64,000 nt of DNA from Pontederia crassipes (Eukaryota; Streptophyta; Magnoliopsida; Commelinales; Pontederiaceae): the NCBI GenBank assembly GCA_030549335.1, contig CM060195.1:27346874-27410873 (forward strand), in the 5' to 3' direction. The position numbers were made by a program, and so were the translations under genes. Position 1 is the stretch's first letter; the number at the start of each line of letters is the position of its first letter. This document shows positions 48,890 through 61,977 of the stretch, in pieces. Below the pieces are notes generated by a model that was given only the letters and a program-made list of their open reading frames with translations, was not told the DNA's origin and ran no database searches.

Positions 48890-49234
48890 CCCCGGCTTTG
48901 TTTTGAAGGAAAGATACCAACAACACCCCAAGAACGAAGAAGAGGCTGATCCATTCCACTGTGCATGGTACGTTCTTTTCGTGTTTAGCCTGTATGTTTG
49001 TGTGAATCTCTTCTTTTCTCGTCCTTCTTCTCCCTGTTCTAATATTTGCTTTCAACTTTAAGCAAAAAGGATCTATCTACTGATGACACAACGATTTTAT
49101 AGGAACTCAGTCAGTATATAAAATGATCGAGTTATGAAATCATTGTGAGCTATATATTTGCATAGATGCGACTCTTCTGGTTATATTTCAATCACATCTA
49201 GTTCTGTTGCTTTGGCTATTTGCTGGTGTTAGAA
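48890..49234 (+). promoter_or_regulatory. probable 5' leader of the SMT gene with a leader intron
   Basis: A TATTTATATGC TATA-like phrase lies near 48869. A leader exon could end CTGTGCATG at about 48967 before a GTACGTTC donor, and the acceptor GGTGTTAG at 49224-49231 lies directly before AAATGCCG with the start codon at 49235. This is inferred from splice-site fit only. Confidence 0.45.
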
Positions 49235-49317
49235 ATGCCGAGATCCGGAGCAATGGCACTTGCTGGTGGTGTAGGAGGGAAGATAAACAAGGACGAAGTG
49301 CAGTCTGCTGTGGAAGA

Positions 49318-49375
<58 letters not shown>

Positions 49376-49658
49376 ATGCGTTTATTATTAATTTCCTGAT
49401 CTTTTTACTTTTCTTATTTAAGTAATTACCGAAGCATTTATTCCTGCTAACCGAAGGAAAAAAAAAACTCACAATAATTCAAACGCTGGAAACAGAAAAA
49501 GAAAATGACACTTTATTTATTCTGCCTTTGCACGTTTGATCTGATCCTGGGATTCTTGTACTACTGACGAGGGAGTACAGAAAAGGAAACCATATAATAT
49601 GCATAATCTTTCATAAAGATTAAAGTTTCAATTTATGTATCATTTTTTAAGTGAGTTA

Positions 49659-49691
<33 letters not shown>

Positions 49692-52600
49692 GCGCAAATT
49701 TGTGCTAAAATTAGTTGAATTTAACCCTGCTTGCATAGTAAGATTTATTAATTTTTGTTTTTCTTGTTAGGTATGAGAAGTATCATGTGGCTTCCACCGC
49801 AGCAGAGGAAAAAAGGAAAAACAACTACACTGACATGGTATATATATCTAATTGTGTATATATATATATACATAATCTGTTAATTAAATTAATCTTAATT
49901 AATTATATATATATGTACATAATCTGTTAATTAAATTAAACTTAATTAATTACTAGATGTTTTTTTCCTTTGAGGTTGACACGTACGTAAGATGCACAAT
50001 ATCTAAGAAGTAATTGTTTGATGCATGGATAATATATGCACACCGTACATTTTTACTGTAACTTTTTGAGGTTTTAATTAGTGCAAATTAATATATAGAG
50101 GTAATTAATTATATATCTATGATCCTGATGTAGGTTAACAAGTACTATGATCTTGCCACGAGCTTTTACGAGTTTGGATGGGGCGAGTCATTTCACTTTG
50201 CTCCTAGGTAATTAACTACGTCTTTTTTTTTGGATATTTATAATTAAATGTTATTATTGGTAGATGCAAATCATCTTAATAATTCATAATTGATCGATAT
50301 CTTATGTAGAAAATTATTATAGAAAATTACTTAAATTCAATATGTACACTTTTTTTTATTGCAAGTGCAATGGTGTTTACTTCTTAGTGACCTGCACGCT
50401 AATCAAATTTAGTTAAATCTAGGCTCAACCCTGATGCATGTATTCGAAAAGTGAATAAACATACTTGTAAGAAATAGAAAATCGATTTTGCATATTTAAT
50501 AAATGTGAAATGTCTGACTTATCTTAATTATTGAACTATTGCATATTACGTCAATTAGAATTGACTTTTTACTTATATGCAATATCGAAATATAATAATT
50601 AGATTCATAATATAAACGGGTAACACCAACTACGCATCCAACTGTTTAAAATTGATACATATAAAGATGGAACATCATGATCATTAGAGTTAAGTAAAAA
50701 ACATATTTGTTACCACCAAATCATCTAACGTTAATCACAATGATCGAACTTGGCTCGACGATCAAAATTTCACTCATAAGGATGAATCATTAGACCAATG
50801 GATTTTTCTTTTTTTGGCATTTTTTTTGTCATTTATCAAGAAACAATTATACTCCTCTCTTATTTAGTCCATAATTAACATTTCAATGTATATGTTAATT
50901 AACTTAGATGGTTATATTGATTTTCTTGTAGATGGAATGATGAATCATTATCCGAGAGCATCAAGCGTCATCAACACTTTCTTGCTTCACAACTTGGACT
51001 CAAACATGGCATGAAGGTTGTCAAAAGTTTTCAACTTCCTAGTGACCCAAAGAATATCTCAGCTTCACATATATTTTTTTTGTTCCTTTCACTAATTTTA
51101 TGGCTCGTTAATTTTAGGTTTTGGATGTTGGATGCGGAATCGGTGGACCTTTACGTGAAATCGCTAGATTTAGGTACGTTTTCCAATGACGGCTTCATTT
51201 GTAAGTGACATATAATTGTACATTTGTATTTCCAATACGATAAAGGATATATTTTCATAGTTAAATATATTAAATTATTTCCATGCTAGTGAGTAAACAA
51301 AAAAAAAATCTACTTTTGAATTCGTCATTTTGTTCATTCACTATGATTTTTTTAAAAAAAGACTTGGAAACAAAATGATTTTGTTTGTGAATTAGTGAAA
51401 ACTACACTTTCATACTTGATGATATTTTTTTATATTTTTTCTATTATGAATATTTGGGAAAATTATTTATGTGTTTTGAACTTCCACTTGCAGCTTGGTC
51501 TCCGTTACTGGATTGAACAATAATGAATACCAAATCACGAGAGGGAGAGTAAGTTCATATTATCTAATTTCTTTAAGAATATATATATATATATTAAAGA
51601 GCCAAACTTTTAAATTCATATATTCATTTATTTCAATAATACAACATGTTATTATTACAATTGCTGGAGGGCTTCAAGGTAAATTTATCCCCTCATCTTT
51701 TAATTTTATTATTTCCCTCCAACAAAAAGGGTCTAAATTTAATTCTAGTATTAATTTTGGAACTTTTCTTTCAGGAGCTTAATAACTCTGTCGGACTAGA
51801 TGACTCTTGTGACTTCGTAAAGGTACTCCGGTGCCACTAATTTGATTCAATTCCTCTTTTTTTTTTTTTGCGAAAAAAATTTGCGTGGCCAATTTGCGAA
51901 GGGGTCTGAATCCAATAATGGAAAAATCGCAAAGATAATTTTTTTAAAAAATATACATACATATATACACGTGTAGTCGTCTAATTAAGCTCCCATCAAT
52001 CTTAAACTAAAATCAAAATATTAAACAATTGTTGGATGGATATAATTCAAGATATGTAGCACAATATTGATTTTTTTTCTCCTCCCGGAAAGAGTGCAGA
52101 TTTTATTAGCTATGTAGTTACAAAATGTCCTACATGTATACATCTCCTTACAATTGAGCCAATTGTTATTTGACCAAATCAAATGTGCTATTCATTTTAA
52201 TTTTATATATAATGATCAAAATTTGATGAGGTATAGACTTCTTATTCACTTATCACTTCATTCATCTTTGTGCCATAACACTATAAGAAATAGTACGATT
52301 AGAAACACAACATGCATTTTTACTTATTTTTATTTATATTGATTGTAGGGAGACTTCATGAAGATGCCGTTTGCTGACAATACATTTGATGCTGCATATG
52401 CAATTGCTGCTACTTGTCATGCTCCTGATGTGGTATATAAAACTTCTAGAAGCATTAATTCTTATTATCTTATTAATCCCACTGTTTCTTTCCATTTCAT
52501 GCTAATTGCACGAGTTTCAGAATTCTCTTAATGCCTTTGGAATGCTCATTTTAATTTGTTCCTGGCGTACGTAGGTTGCATGCTACAAGGAGATTAATAG

Positions 52601-54125
52601 AGTGATAAAACCTGGTCAATGTTTTGCTGTTAGCGAGTGGTGCATGACACATCATTTTGATCCTGCTAATGATCACCACAGAAGAGTTAAGGCCAAGATT
52701 GAGATAGGCAATGGACTTCCCGACATCAGGACAACTGCTCAATGTCTTGAAGCCATGAAACTTGCAGGATTTGAGGTAATTAAACGATAGATAGATGGTC
52801 TTATCCACGTGCGTTTAGTCAAGGAAATTAATTAGCCGATAGCTTATTGGTCGTAACTCGAAAAGGTTATGTAACGTTACTATATGTATCTATAAGTAAA
52901 TTGATATATAATAGCATCTGAACTTTGTGATAATGCAACTTTCTTGTTCTCACATCCTCATGGATCGATATGTTGAAGGTTCTTTGGGAACGTGACCTTG
53001 CTCTTGATTCCCCAGTACCATGGTATGCACCAATGGATGCTGCTAAATTTTCCCTAACTGGCTTCCGTTTGACTTCTCTTGGTCGTCTTCTCACAAGAGC
53101 TTTGGTATATATATGCGTCCTTTTTTATTATTATTATTTCTTGTATATATATATTTCCATATATATGTTTTCTTTTTGTATCATAAGTAAATATATAAGG
53201 AAACATTCATTTTACTAATTTCTATTTTGCAGGTCAGTACCTTGGAATTTGCTGGTGTTGCTCCATCAGGAAGTAAAAGAGTTTCATCGTTCCTACAGAC
53301 AGCTGCTGATGGACTTGCAGAAGGTGGAAAGTGAGTGAAATTTCATGCACCTTATACTCTTCGCAATTGAGTGCCTGATCTCACTATTTTAGTTTATTTA
53401 TAATACATAAATAGGAAAGTTATATATATATATATATATATATATATAACCCATAAGTACCAATTCCATCATTTTTGTATTCCTTTGACCATAAGTACCA
53501 ATTCCATCATTTTTGTATTCCTTTGATTTGGCAAAATGACCTATTTGTTCGAGTTGATCTCACTATAGAAGTTGACCTATGTTTTTTTTTTCCTTTCTAA
53601 ATTACATTTAATCTTCATATAACTATATAGGTTTGAGAATTAATCTAGCCATTTTACAAAACTTTCCAACTGTTCAATTTGTTTAGCGGTCCGAGATATG
53701 GAGACGTTTATATAACTTTCTATGGATTACGAAGGAAATATATAGGGTTTAATTACAAGAAAGGATAACTAAATTAAAAATAAATTATAACTTTTTGAAG
53801 AAAACTCAATGCTCCGATATTAAATCCCTCATGTCAATCTAGAGTAATTGAAATGGATGTCACTTGTTTTTTTTCTCAAATAAAAAAATATCAATCAATT
53901 AGTTATGTTCTTTAACATTTCAGTGTCATAAGAAAATAACAAATCATGGTGTTACAAAAGTTGATCACGTATTGAGTTCTGATCAGATGTAGAAGTAGAG
54001 CATCTCCATTTCTTAACAGTTAGAGTGAAATGAAACTTTACGTCTTGACGATATCATATGCTTGTAAATGCAGGATGGAAATATTCACGTCATTGTATTT
54101 TATTTTGGGAAGGAAGCCGCTGTAA
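49235..54125 (+). CDS. SMT1: sterol C-24 methyltransferase (SMT1-type), divergent copy
   Basis: Twelve exons with GT-AG borders and matching phases give 342 residues, normal for the family: 49235-49317, 49771-49837, 50134-50207, 50932-51016, 51118-51173, 51494-51548, 51775-51822, 52349-52432, 52575-52775, 52979-53104, 53233-53330, 54074-54125. Family motifs are the aromatic block [11 protein letters not shown] (62-72), the SAM-binding motif [10 protein letters not shown] (105-114), [13 protein letters not shown], and KPGQCFAV...EWCM. SMT1 transfers a methyl group from S-adenosylmethionine to C-24 of cycloartenol, the first committed step towards phytosterols, at the ER. Four places depart from what I know of SMT1: HGYYGG is HVASTA (near 32-37), IEATCHAPD is IAATCHAPD (A176), YEWCMT is SEWCMT (S204), and PWYLPLD is PWYAPMD. 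The frame is intact, so it is not an obvious pseudogene, but its substrate or activity may differ. Confidence 0.95.
49320..49372. repeat. (CT)n microsatellite at the intron 1 splice donor
   Basis: About 26 CT/TC dinucleotide units begin two to three bases after the donor GT at 49318-49319. Confidence 0.95.
53421..53448. repeat. (TA)n microsatellite in SMT intron 11
   Basis: TATATA run. Just downstream, a phrase of about 40 bp (CATAAGTACCAATTCCATCA with TTTTTGTATTCCTTTGA) is duplicated in tandem at 53453-53527. Confidence 0.85.
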
Positions 54126-54387
54126 CTCCTCAAGATGAAGGTTATATGCAAGAGCAAACTAAGGAGAAGTGGTGCATGTTTTTACTCAAATCTACATGGC
54201 TTATAAACCTCTTTATTCCAATGAAATAATCAAATATAATGCTTAATTATGTTTCTTTATTTTGTTTATGACACCTCCCTATATATAGTTACTTTAGAAT
54301 GAACAGTTATGTTGTTGAGAAAAAAAGTATCTATTGCTGGACAAAATGTATAATAAACCATCAAATGCACAATGAATAATTTTCTTG

Positions 54388-54990
54388 CACTATAAGAAAT
54401 TCCACGTTTAGCAACACCAAGAGTCGACTCTATAGAAACACTGAGTCGTATCCAAATAGCTTGACGACACGTTAGTGTCGTAGTAGCGCCACAAACACAC
54501 AAACACGACACCAAAATCTTGGCGCTAACTAATAGCATCACACTAGAGCCACAAAGGAAGATGATGCTAAGCATCGGCCATCCACGTACGCTCGTGATAC
54601 ATTAACGTGACAGTGGACATCACATGGCAAAAACATATTTAGCGTCTCATAGTAGACGTCATTGTGGTGCTAAAAAAAGTGACGCTATTTTGATGCCAAT
54701 GTGACGATATATCTTGTGACGCTATTTTGACGCTATTGTGATGCAAAAGACGTCATTGTTACCTCTACCTTCTGTGTTGTATGTTGCGGTGCTACTTTGA
54801 CTCCAAGCAGCACTATATTGAGACTCTATGTCGATGCTATTGTGAGATAACTTGCGACTCTATGGCGACGTTGTTATAGTGTGAAATTCATATCATTGCC
54901 CACCACCGATGCATTGTGACGTTAATTATGATATATTTTGCCCCTACAACATTTCCATTTTTTTCTTTTCTCCCCATACAATTTATAATG
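54388..54990. mobile_element. CACTA-type non-autonomous element or fragment
   Basis: It starts CACTATAAGAAATTCC at 54388 and carries subterminal words GACGCTATTTTGACGCTATT, GTCGACTCTATAG and AGCGCCAC. A TTGTTATAGTG phrase at 54871-54881 could be the other terminus, giving a 494-bp element, but no 3-bp target duplication matches (TTG versus TGA). Alternatively the element runs on: the next 110 bp (CCCCATACAATTTATAATGC) resemble 11280-11310, just inside the left end of the larger CACTA element. It lies about 260 bp downstream of the SMT stop codon. Confidence 0.6.
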
Positions 54991-57900
54991 CATTTTGCAC
55001 ATCCATAATTATAGAAACTAAAAAAGTTATATAGCATCTAAAAAAAATTAATGACATCATGATTTAGTAATATCACAAACTAAAGAAACTATTTGATGGT
55101 ATCAACTACGTAGATCTATCTTTGAAAACACTATTGTCTTAGACAACTGATCCAACATGCATCCATGTATGGCAATGCATGCGTACTTATTTTTGACTGT
55201 TGCTTTATTAAGCATCTATAATCATTACATAAATTGAGAGAGCTAATATTATTCTCATATATAATTTTATTTTGGTTAATCTGATCATAGCACGTATAAT
55301 TTTTAGGCTTTATTTGATTAATATTTTTTAGTTAGTAATCTATTTCTTACTAGTGATATTTTGTAGAAGAATCAATTAAAAGAAGTAGACGAAGGGTTTG
55401 AAGAAGTATCACAACAAATGGTGTCGATTTTGCTTCAAAAGTATGAAGAATACATATTTCACGGGTCGTGGCGACCTAACCACGACCGTTACAAACAAAT
55501 TTTCATAAGTTGTTATATGTTGATCATGCACTCAATAGTAGGAGATCATATATAAATATTCACAGGTCATAACTCGTTGGTCATGATCATTATAATATTT
55601 CACACCTCATTGTATGAGATGAAAAATTATAAAGGGTCATGTTTTTTAAACCAATATAATTATCGTGTTTATGGATTTCATGAGCCCGATTTTGAGTCAC
55701 GATGTGAAGAATGATATTTTATGAGTCGTGAAGACAAAGTAATGGATGTAAAAATGTCTACATAGTAGAGTTCAAGTTTCACAGGATGCTACATCCTCGC
55801 AATGGTAGTGAAAACCATAAGTTACATGAAGCATCTAGAATTACCATGATTCATGGGCCGTGAAACCTATGTCATGTCCATTAATTTGGTTGTAGATTTC
55901 TACTCCTACACTGATTTGGTTGTTATACTAGCAAGTCATAGGGTATGACAAAGCCAAATTTGGAAAATTAGAGATATTTCCAAAAACTTTCAATCGCCCA
56001 AGGACTCACACCGTATGTTCTAAGGAATCATATACTACGACTAAAATCTTAGACTTTGAATAAGTCAAAATCTCATAATTAAATCAACTCCAAATTTTTG
56101 TTATTATAGCATGAAAAACTGAACCCTGCATAAATAAAGGTCTTCTTTAACTTGAGAATTGGATGTTAAGATCTGCAACTTGTATTTTGAAGTCACAAAT
56201 AAGATAGAACTACAAAATATTGTCGAGAAGGCATTTGCGTGATAGACTCATAAGGACAATCAGACAATCATTCATTGTCAAATTTTACAAGTACTTTTTA
56301 TTATAATATATGTTAGGGTGAACTTGAGCATCATTATTATATATCTTTTATGATTTTAATTCTATATATTAATTTAATTTCTAGGACAACTTGTTTTCCA
56401 ATTTATATTGATTGTAGATTATTTAGTTTCTATTAACATAAGTATTAAGTGCATTATTTTTCTTATCTGTTGGTTAAATTAATTAGTTGACTATTAATAC
56501 ATCCTCTGTTAATTTAAGATTGTCATAGGATTTAACCTTTTCTGTTTAGTGGAAGTAATTTATGTCCTAATTCTATTAGGGACAGACGAAAGTGCTATAA
56601 TTTATGATTTATTAGATTGATCTTGGAATAGACAAGTCAATAGTTTAGGAAGATAACTCATCACATTTTAAGTTAAATAAATATGACAATAGAGCTGGAA
56701 GGGAGTGTTATCGGTTTATAGGAGTTTAGGATAGTTAAGGATCATAACTTAAGTGTTCCTAATTAATTTAGAAACTAAATCTATAGAATTGTTGCATAAA
56801 TTAATTACTCGAACGATGAGCTTAATTTTGTCCAACTTACACGTGATTAGATTAATTTAAACATTTACTTTTATGTAATGTTATTTTCTGTAACTCTCTT
56901 GTTAAAATCAGGTTGTAGCCTCTAAGATTAAATAGCTAAGTAAATATTTCCTTGTGAGGCTATCAACTTGGTATTTGTTACACTTTATTATTTGAATGAA
57001 TAACACGCTTGCTAGAATTTAATTGTTACAAAATTTTGCAACAAATTACAATCTCGAATATAGTGAGCATGTTTGATATAGTGAAACCTCTCGCAATGGT
57101 GTAAGAACTATTATTATGCCTTTGTTGTTGAGATTGTTGTTGCTAAGTTTGTCGTGAAGGCTACAACATCTTAACATTAATCTAAAAAATAAAAAAATAT
57201 TATAATTCAAAACAATCTTGAATACTTATTCAACTTCCACTTTTGACTTTGGTGTTGTTACTAGCTATTTGCATCACGAGGCTTGTACAACCTCATACGA
57301 TTATCCCTTCGGTTAGGACCTTGATTTGGGTATGCGGAATGATAAAATATATTTATTAAATGATAAAATAAAATAAAATAATAATAATAATAATCAAGAA
57401 TATTTAATAATAAGAAATATTTAAAGAGCCTCGAGCAAGTCAATTATTACATTATTTAGATAATAAAAAAATAATTAAGACATCAACCAAGATAAAGAAG
57501 ATTCGGGATATTCATGTGATACCATCGTGAGCACGATCTAATACAATTGGTCACCTTAATGGTTATGTCTTGTACTTGCAATATTGAATATACGAGAAAA
57601 ATGAGTGTCGTGTGAGTTTTGACACACAGTGACATGATCATCACAAGAACATCATCATACAAGGAACGAAAGAATATTCATTATCAAGATAAAAAAGGAT
57701 CATAAATGAATTACAATGGAATCATCTTTATAAGAGTATCATCATCAATGGCGGGATATCACCATCATGGAAAAGGATTTTTTTTATGCTTCTTCTTCTT
57801 CTTCTTCTTCTTCATTACATTACATCATTGATTTATAAGTTTGGAGGTCCTCTGCGTTGAGGAGCTCTAAGCAATGACAGATATAGACTGTATTTATAAG

Positions 57901-60300
57901 AAACTGGACTGGGTTCCATGGGCAATCTGGACAAGGTCTCGAGAACTATGAACATACCAATTGAATTTGACGATCCTTATGGGAATAAAATAATTAACGA
58001 AGCAAACTAACTGGCGTAATTAATGAGAGAGAGAGAGTAGTTATGTTTATGCAATATTTGACTCGTACAAAAAGTAGAATATTGAGTAGCAGATAACGTT
58101 TTCATCAAGTCCAAATGCTAGTATAAGTATTTAGTGAATATTTTCTTCAAGTAGTCTTTAGAGGTTTAAGCACGAAACGTTACAAGTTACTCTTACTAGC
58201 TTATAGAATATAGAGGTAACGATTTCATATTTTATTCTCTTATATTCTCATTTTTATGAAAAAAATATTTAATTATTAAACATTGTATATTATGTTTTAT
58301 TTTAATATATCATATCTTTAATTTTACCTACAATCCAATTAATATTTTTATTTTACCAAACAATTTTCATTAAAATTATAAAGAAATCGATATTTGTAGC
58401 TAAACAACTATTCTCTAAACTTTTTCCTCGTGTTCTTGAGTCACCTTCAAAATTTTACTATGATAATTATCCTAACCGATGACAAAATATTTATAGATTA
58501 AAATATTGACATAACACTACTAACAAAGAATTGAGGTGAAGTGATAAATAAAGACTCAAATTCGATCCCTGCAAATGCAAAATATTTTTATTGATAATCT
58601 CAACTACCACAGTCAAACATCCAAAAAATTAGATATGATACTAAGACAACATTTCTTCATTCTTTCGATTTTAATGTCATAACATGGCTGCCGCCCCCTC
58701 TGCATCTCCCCCTCATTTGTGTGTGACAAACGAGAGGATGGGATGCCCACCAGGTCCTCCCGATCTTCCCCTTCGCTCGGGACGCCCACCCTATCATGCA
58801 TCATGTCCTCTCGGTCTTCCCCTTCGCCCTTCCATGCTGCTGAAAGGAGGGGGACGCTGTCATCTCAATTCATATGGCCCCCTCCCACCTCTCTCTTCTG
58901 ACCAAGATGGCGACCCCTCATCGTCAAAACATTTTTTTTTCTTTCCTTTCCTTTTCTTTTATTATTTTATTTAACTTTTCATCTTTCTTTTCTGACTTTC
59001 ATCTTAAAGTGATCTAACTTTTTTTTTACATTATTATATTGAAGAATTCTTCAACTTCCAATTGATTAGAGGTTAGGAATAAATGCTGGGATTAGCTATT
59101 TTTTAAGTTTACACTGAAAATAAGTTATATTGAATACGTTATCTATCAAAGCAAGTTTAACTTTTTTTAAAAAATAGCAAATTTTACCTTTGTATTTTTT
59201 ATTGAATAAATATTTAATTATATGTTGATGAATATCTATTTATTCTGCCCCCAACCAATAGACACTCAGGGCCATTTGGTTAGAGAATAATTATGAATGA
59301 ATAAGAAAATATATTCATAAGAATATGATATTCCAAATTGATATTCTTTAATGTATTTGGATGATACATTAATATTCCAAAATGATGAGAGTTGTTTATA
59401 CTAGTGTTTGGATACAAATGAAAAACAATAATCTGCTATTACTGTTATATGGCCATTTTGCCCTTTTTAAATATAAATAAAGAAGATAGTAATTGTTCTT
59501 TTATTTTAGTTATTAATAATTGCAATATTTTTTAATCTGAAATTATTATTAATTTATATTATATTACAATTATTAAAAATAGTTATAACCTTTTCTAATT
59601 GGTTCTTCCAAAGACGCCCTTCTATTAAGAAAAATTTATTAATATATTTTATTTTCATTCTAAAAAAAACATTGCTAATAATTTTTAATATAACTTATAA
59701 ATTGCCTTTATTTTATGAAATAAAATTTACATTTACATCTAATTTTTCATCTGAAATAATTTGATGGTTTTTCTCCCAAGATTTTATAACCTTAACAATA
59801 TAAATTTTATTGCTCGTTTTAATTTATTTATAACCATGGTCAAAAGGCCAACGTCTCTACATGCAATAGCAAAAGGACCGCACTGCCCTCATGCAAACCA
59901 TTAGAATATGCTATATCCACTACTCAAATTGATGAATACGATAACCCAACCGACAAAGCTCCGAAAAGTTTAAACATATATCGGTTAATGTGCACGTCCA
60001 TATATTGGCTTTATCCAACGTATTATATCACTTCATGCATCATATTGTCGATAGCTAAACATGATATGACCACTCCCCTCATCAAGAAGGAATCTCAATC
60101 TCAATTATTCTGAATCGTTATAAACGTTCATAACAAAATTTAGGTATCAATTAAAGTAGTTATAAAATAACTGATATGACCAAAGATAAAATAATACAGA
60201 ACTACGCAATCGCTTATGATACCTAGAGATAAAAACAACTAATATATTACGTTAATATTACAAGATGAAGTAATAAAAACGAGAACTCGACAATGAGTCA
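54991..60300. other. intergenic, no gene recognised
   Basis: Several diverged phrases of the type TTTCACGGGTCGTGGCGACC occur at 55455-55870. A repeat at 57335-57530 resembles 365-545. A GC-richer patch at 58680-58920 gives short artefact frames. Short microsatellites include (AAT)n near 57375 and (CTT)n near 57790-57812. No exon structure is supported. Confidence 0.4.
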
Positions 60301-60569
60301 CTAACAATCTGTAAATATGCATTTTACAAAGAGAAAGGTTGCAGTCCGCAATAGCATAATATACATGATAATTAGTACTTTCTTGTTAATAAGAAAACTA
60401 AGACACGTCAAAGCTCACTATTGCTGTCTTCCATAAACATGCCTGAGGGCGTTACAAAATCCAGTACAAAACCAGTGCCCCCCCTTGAGTAAAAGACACG
60501 ACAGAATCTAATCCCATGACAGCATCATGGAAAATCAATTGGCTTTATCAAACAAGGTATTGCTCGTTG
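60301..60569 (-). other. likely 3' UTR of the callose synthase gene
   Basis: This is the region downstream of the stop codon on the minus strand. It is less AT-rich than the sequence further left and has no other feature. The extent is a guess. Confidence 0.35.
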
Positions 60570-61723
60570 TCACAGTCCGGGGTTAGGGTTATTTCCAGCA
60601 AGGATGAGGGATATCTCCAACCCTCTGCTAAATGCTTGGTTGAAGAGAAGGCGAGTTTGAAAAGTTGATACAAACGGAAACCATGACGAAATGGCTATTG
60701 GAACAAATATAAGCATTCCCATACCGGCATCATAAAGTCGAGCAAGAGACCGTATTGACTTCCATAGACGCATTTTCTTCATCAGAGGCTTGCATGCCAC
60801 TGCAATCTGAATAAAAAAATATATACTTAACACTATAGTAAATGAATGTCTCAGGAAGTCTGCGAATTCAAATAACAAAAATCTCAAGTCCAGAAATCAT
60901 GTAAAGGGCACCCAAGACAGCCCAAAGGTAACTGATCTTTTCTAAAAATCACAGTTTCGTTTGATAATATACAAATTAAGACAACTGTATATCATGTTGT
61001 AAGAATATAATAGGGTTAATACTGTGCAAGATGCATCTGTTAGTTGTGGCACCAAAAACGGTAAAATGCAAAGACAACTGGATATAATTGTGGAAGGAGT
61101 TAATACTGACAAGATGCATCTGTTAGTTGATGGCCAACAATGCATTATAACAAAGATACAACTACTGCAAATTCATGTGCACCATTGTTGACAAACTACG
61201 TCCTGGAATCATGCAGTAACTAATAAGAAAACTTGGATTCTTACGACAGATTCATAACCTAGAATCCAAAAACAATTAGTCATGCTAAAAAAGTTCATAT
61301 TATTATTCAAGATACTGAGATGAATACAATTGCACTCCAGAAAGAAATGAAATTTAAATTTACCAAAGGAAAAAAACTAAAGAAAAATAGAAACCATCAA
61401 CTCACAGAAAGAATTCCCCATCCAGTTGGTACAAATGCTAAGATACAAGCAAAGATGTCCGTTACTGACAAATCAGTCACTGCAACTGCAACAGCTATAC
61501 CAGCTAATACCATTAAGAATGAGATACTCTGAATGAGGCGTAACAGCAGCTGAAAGTTAACAGATGCCTTCTGACTGAAGGTAAAAACCTGATAAGAAAG
61601 AAAATGACGTTGTAAATGTCTTGTTTTCATGTTATATAACATCATACACGTAGCTGAGTCCAGTATACAAACCTGGAAAAGGAGAAATAGTCCAGCTAGC
61701 ACGATCCATGACAAGCCATATAC
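60570..61723 (-). CDS. CALS9: callose synthase (CALS9/GSL10-type), last three exons
   Basis: Exons on the minus strand at 61723-61673 (VYGLSWIVLAGLFLLFQ), 61588-61406 (from VFTFSQKASVNFQLL to AFVPTGWGILS) and 60806-60570 (from IAVACKPLMKKMRLW to NNPNPGL, stop) join in phase 0 with good GT-AG sites. Together they give the 156 C-terminal residues of a glucan synthase-like protein, which is normally about 1,900 residues. Hydrophobic helices, FVPTGWGILSIA and FPFVSTFQTRLLFNQAFSRG are hallmarks. The ending LEISLILAGNNPN points to the CALS9/GSL10 branch. These membrane enzymes make (1,3)-beta-glucan; CALS9 relatives act in pollen development. The exons upstream are not in the 254 bp before the Copia element, so they should lie beyond the right edge. 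Confidence 0.9.
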
Positions 61724-61977
61724 CTAGGAAATTAAATAATTGTCAAACTCTAAATTTCATGAAAGCAATTTTTCTATCCATAAGGTTTTTTTTTTCAAAC
61801 AAGGAATTAACAAAACATCAGACATTAAGCTTTATAATTATAGCATAAATATCATTAAGTAATTGAACCCAAAAGAACATTAAATAGAAACACATCTTAA
61901 AATTTTGTCAAGGCATTCTGAAAATATGTTTGGCAAGCAGATAATGTAAGGCGTACAAGCAGGAACCATGATGCTAC
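61724..61977 (-). other. intron sequence of the callose synthase gene
   Basis: AT-rich, with a CTAG acceptor on the minus strand at its left edge and no coding signal. The Copia element begins at 61978. Confidence 0.6.

Noticed and set aside
54871-54881. TTGTTATAGTG as a certain right end for the small CACTA element
   Set aside because: The flanking 3-bp duplication does not match, and sequence resembling CACTA interior continues beyond it, so it is kept only as a possibility.
58684-58974. 96-codon proline-rich frame
   Set aside because: Composition-driven, with a competing frame of similar length overlapping it and no known domain.
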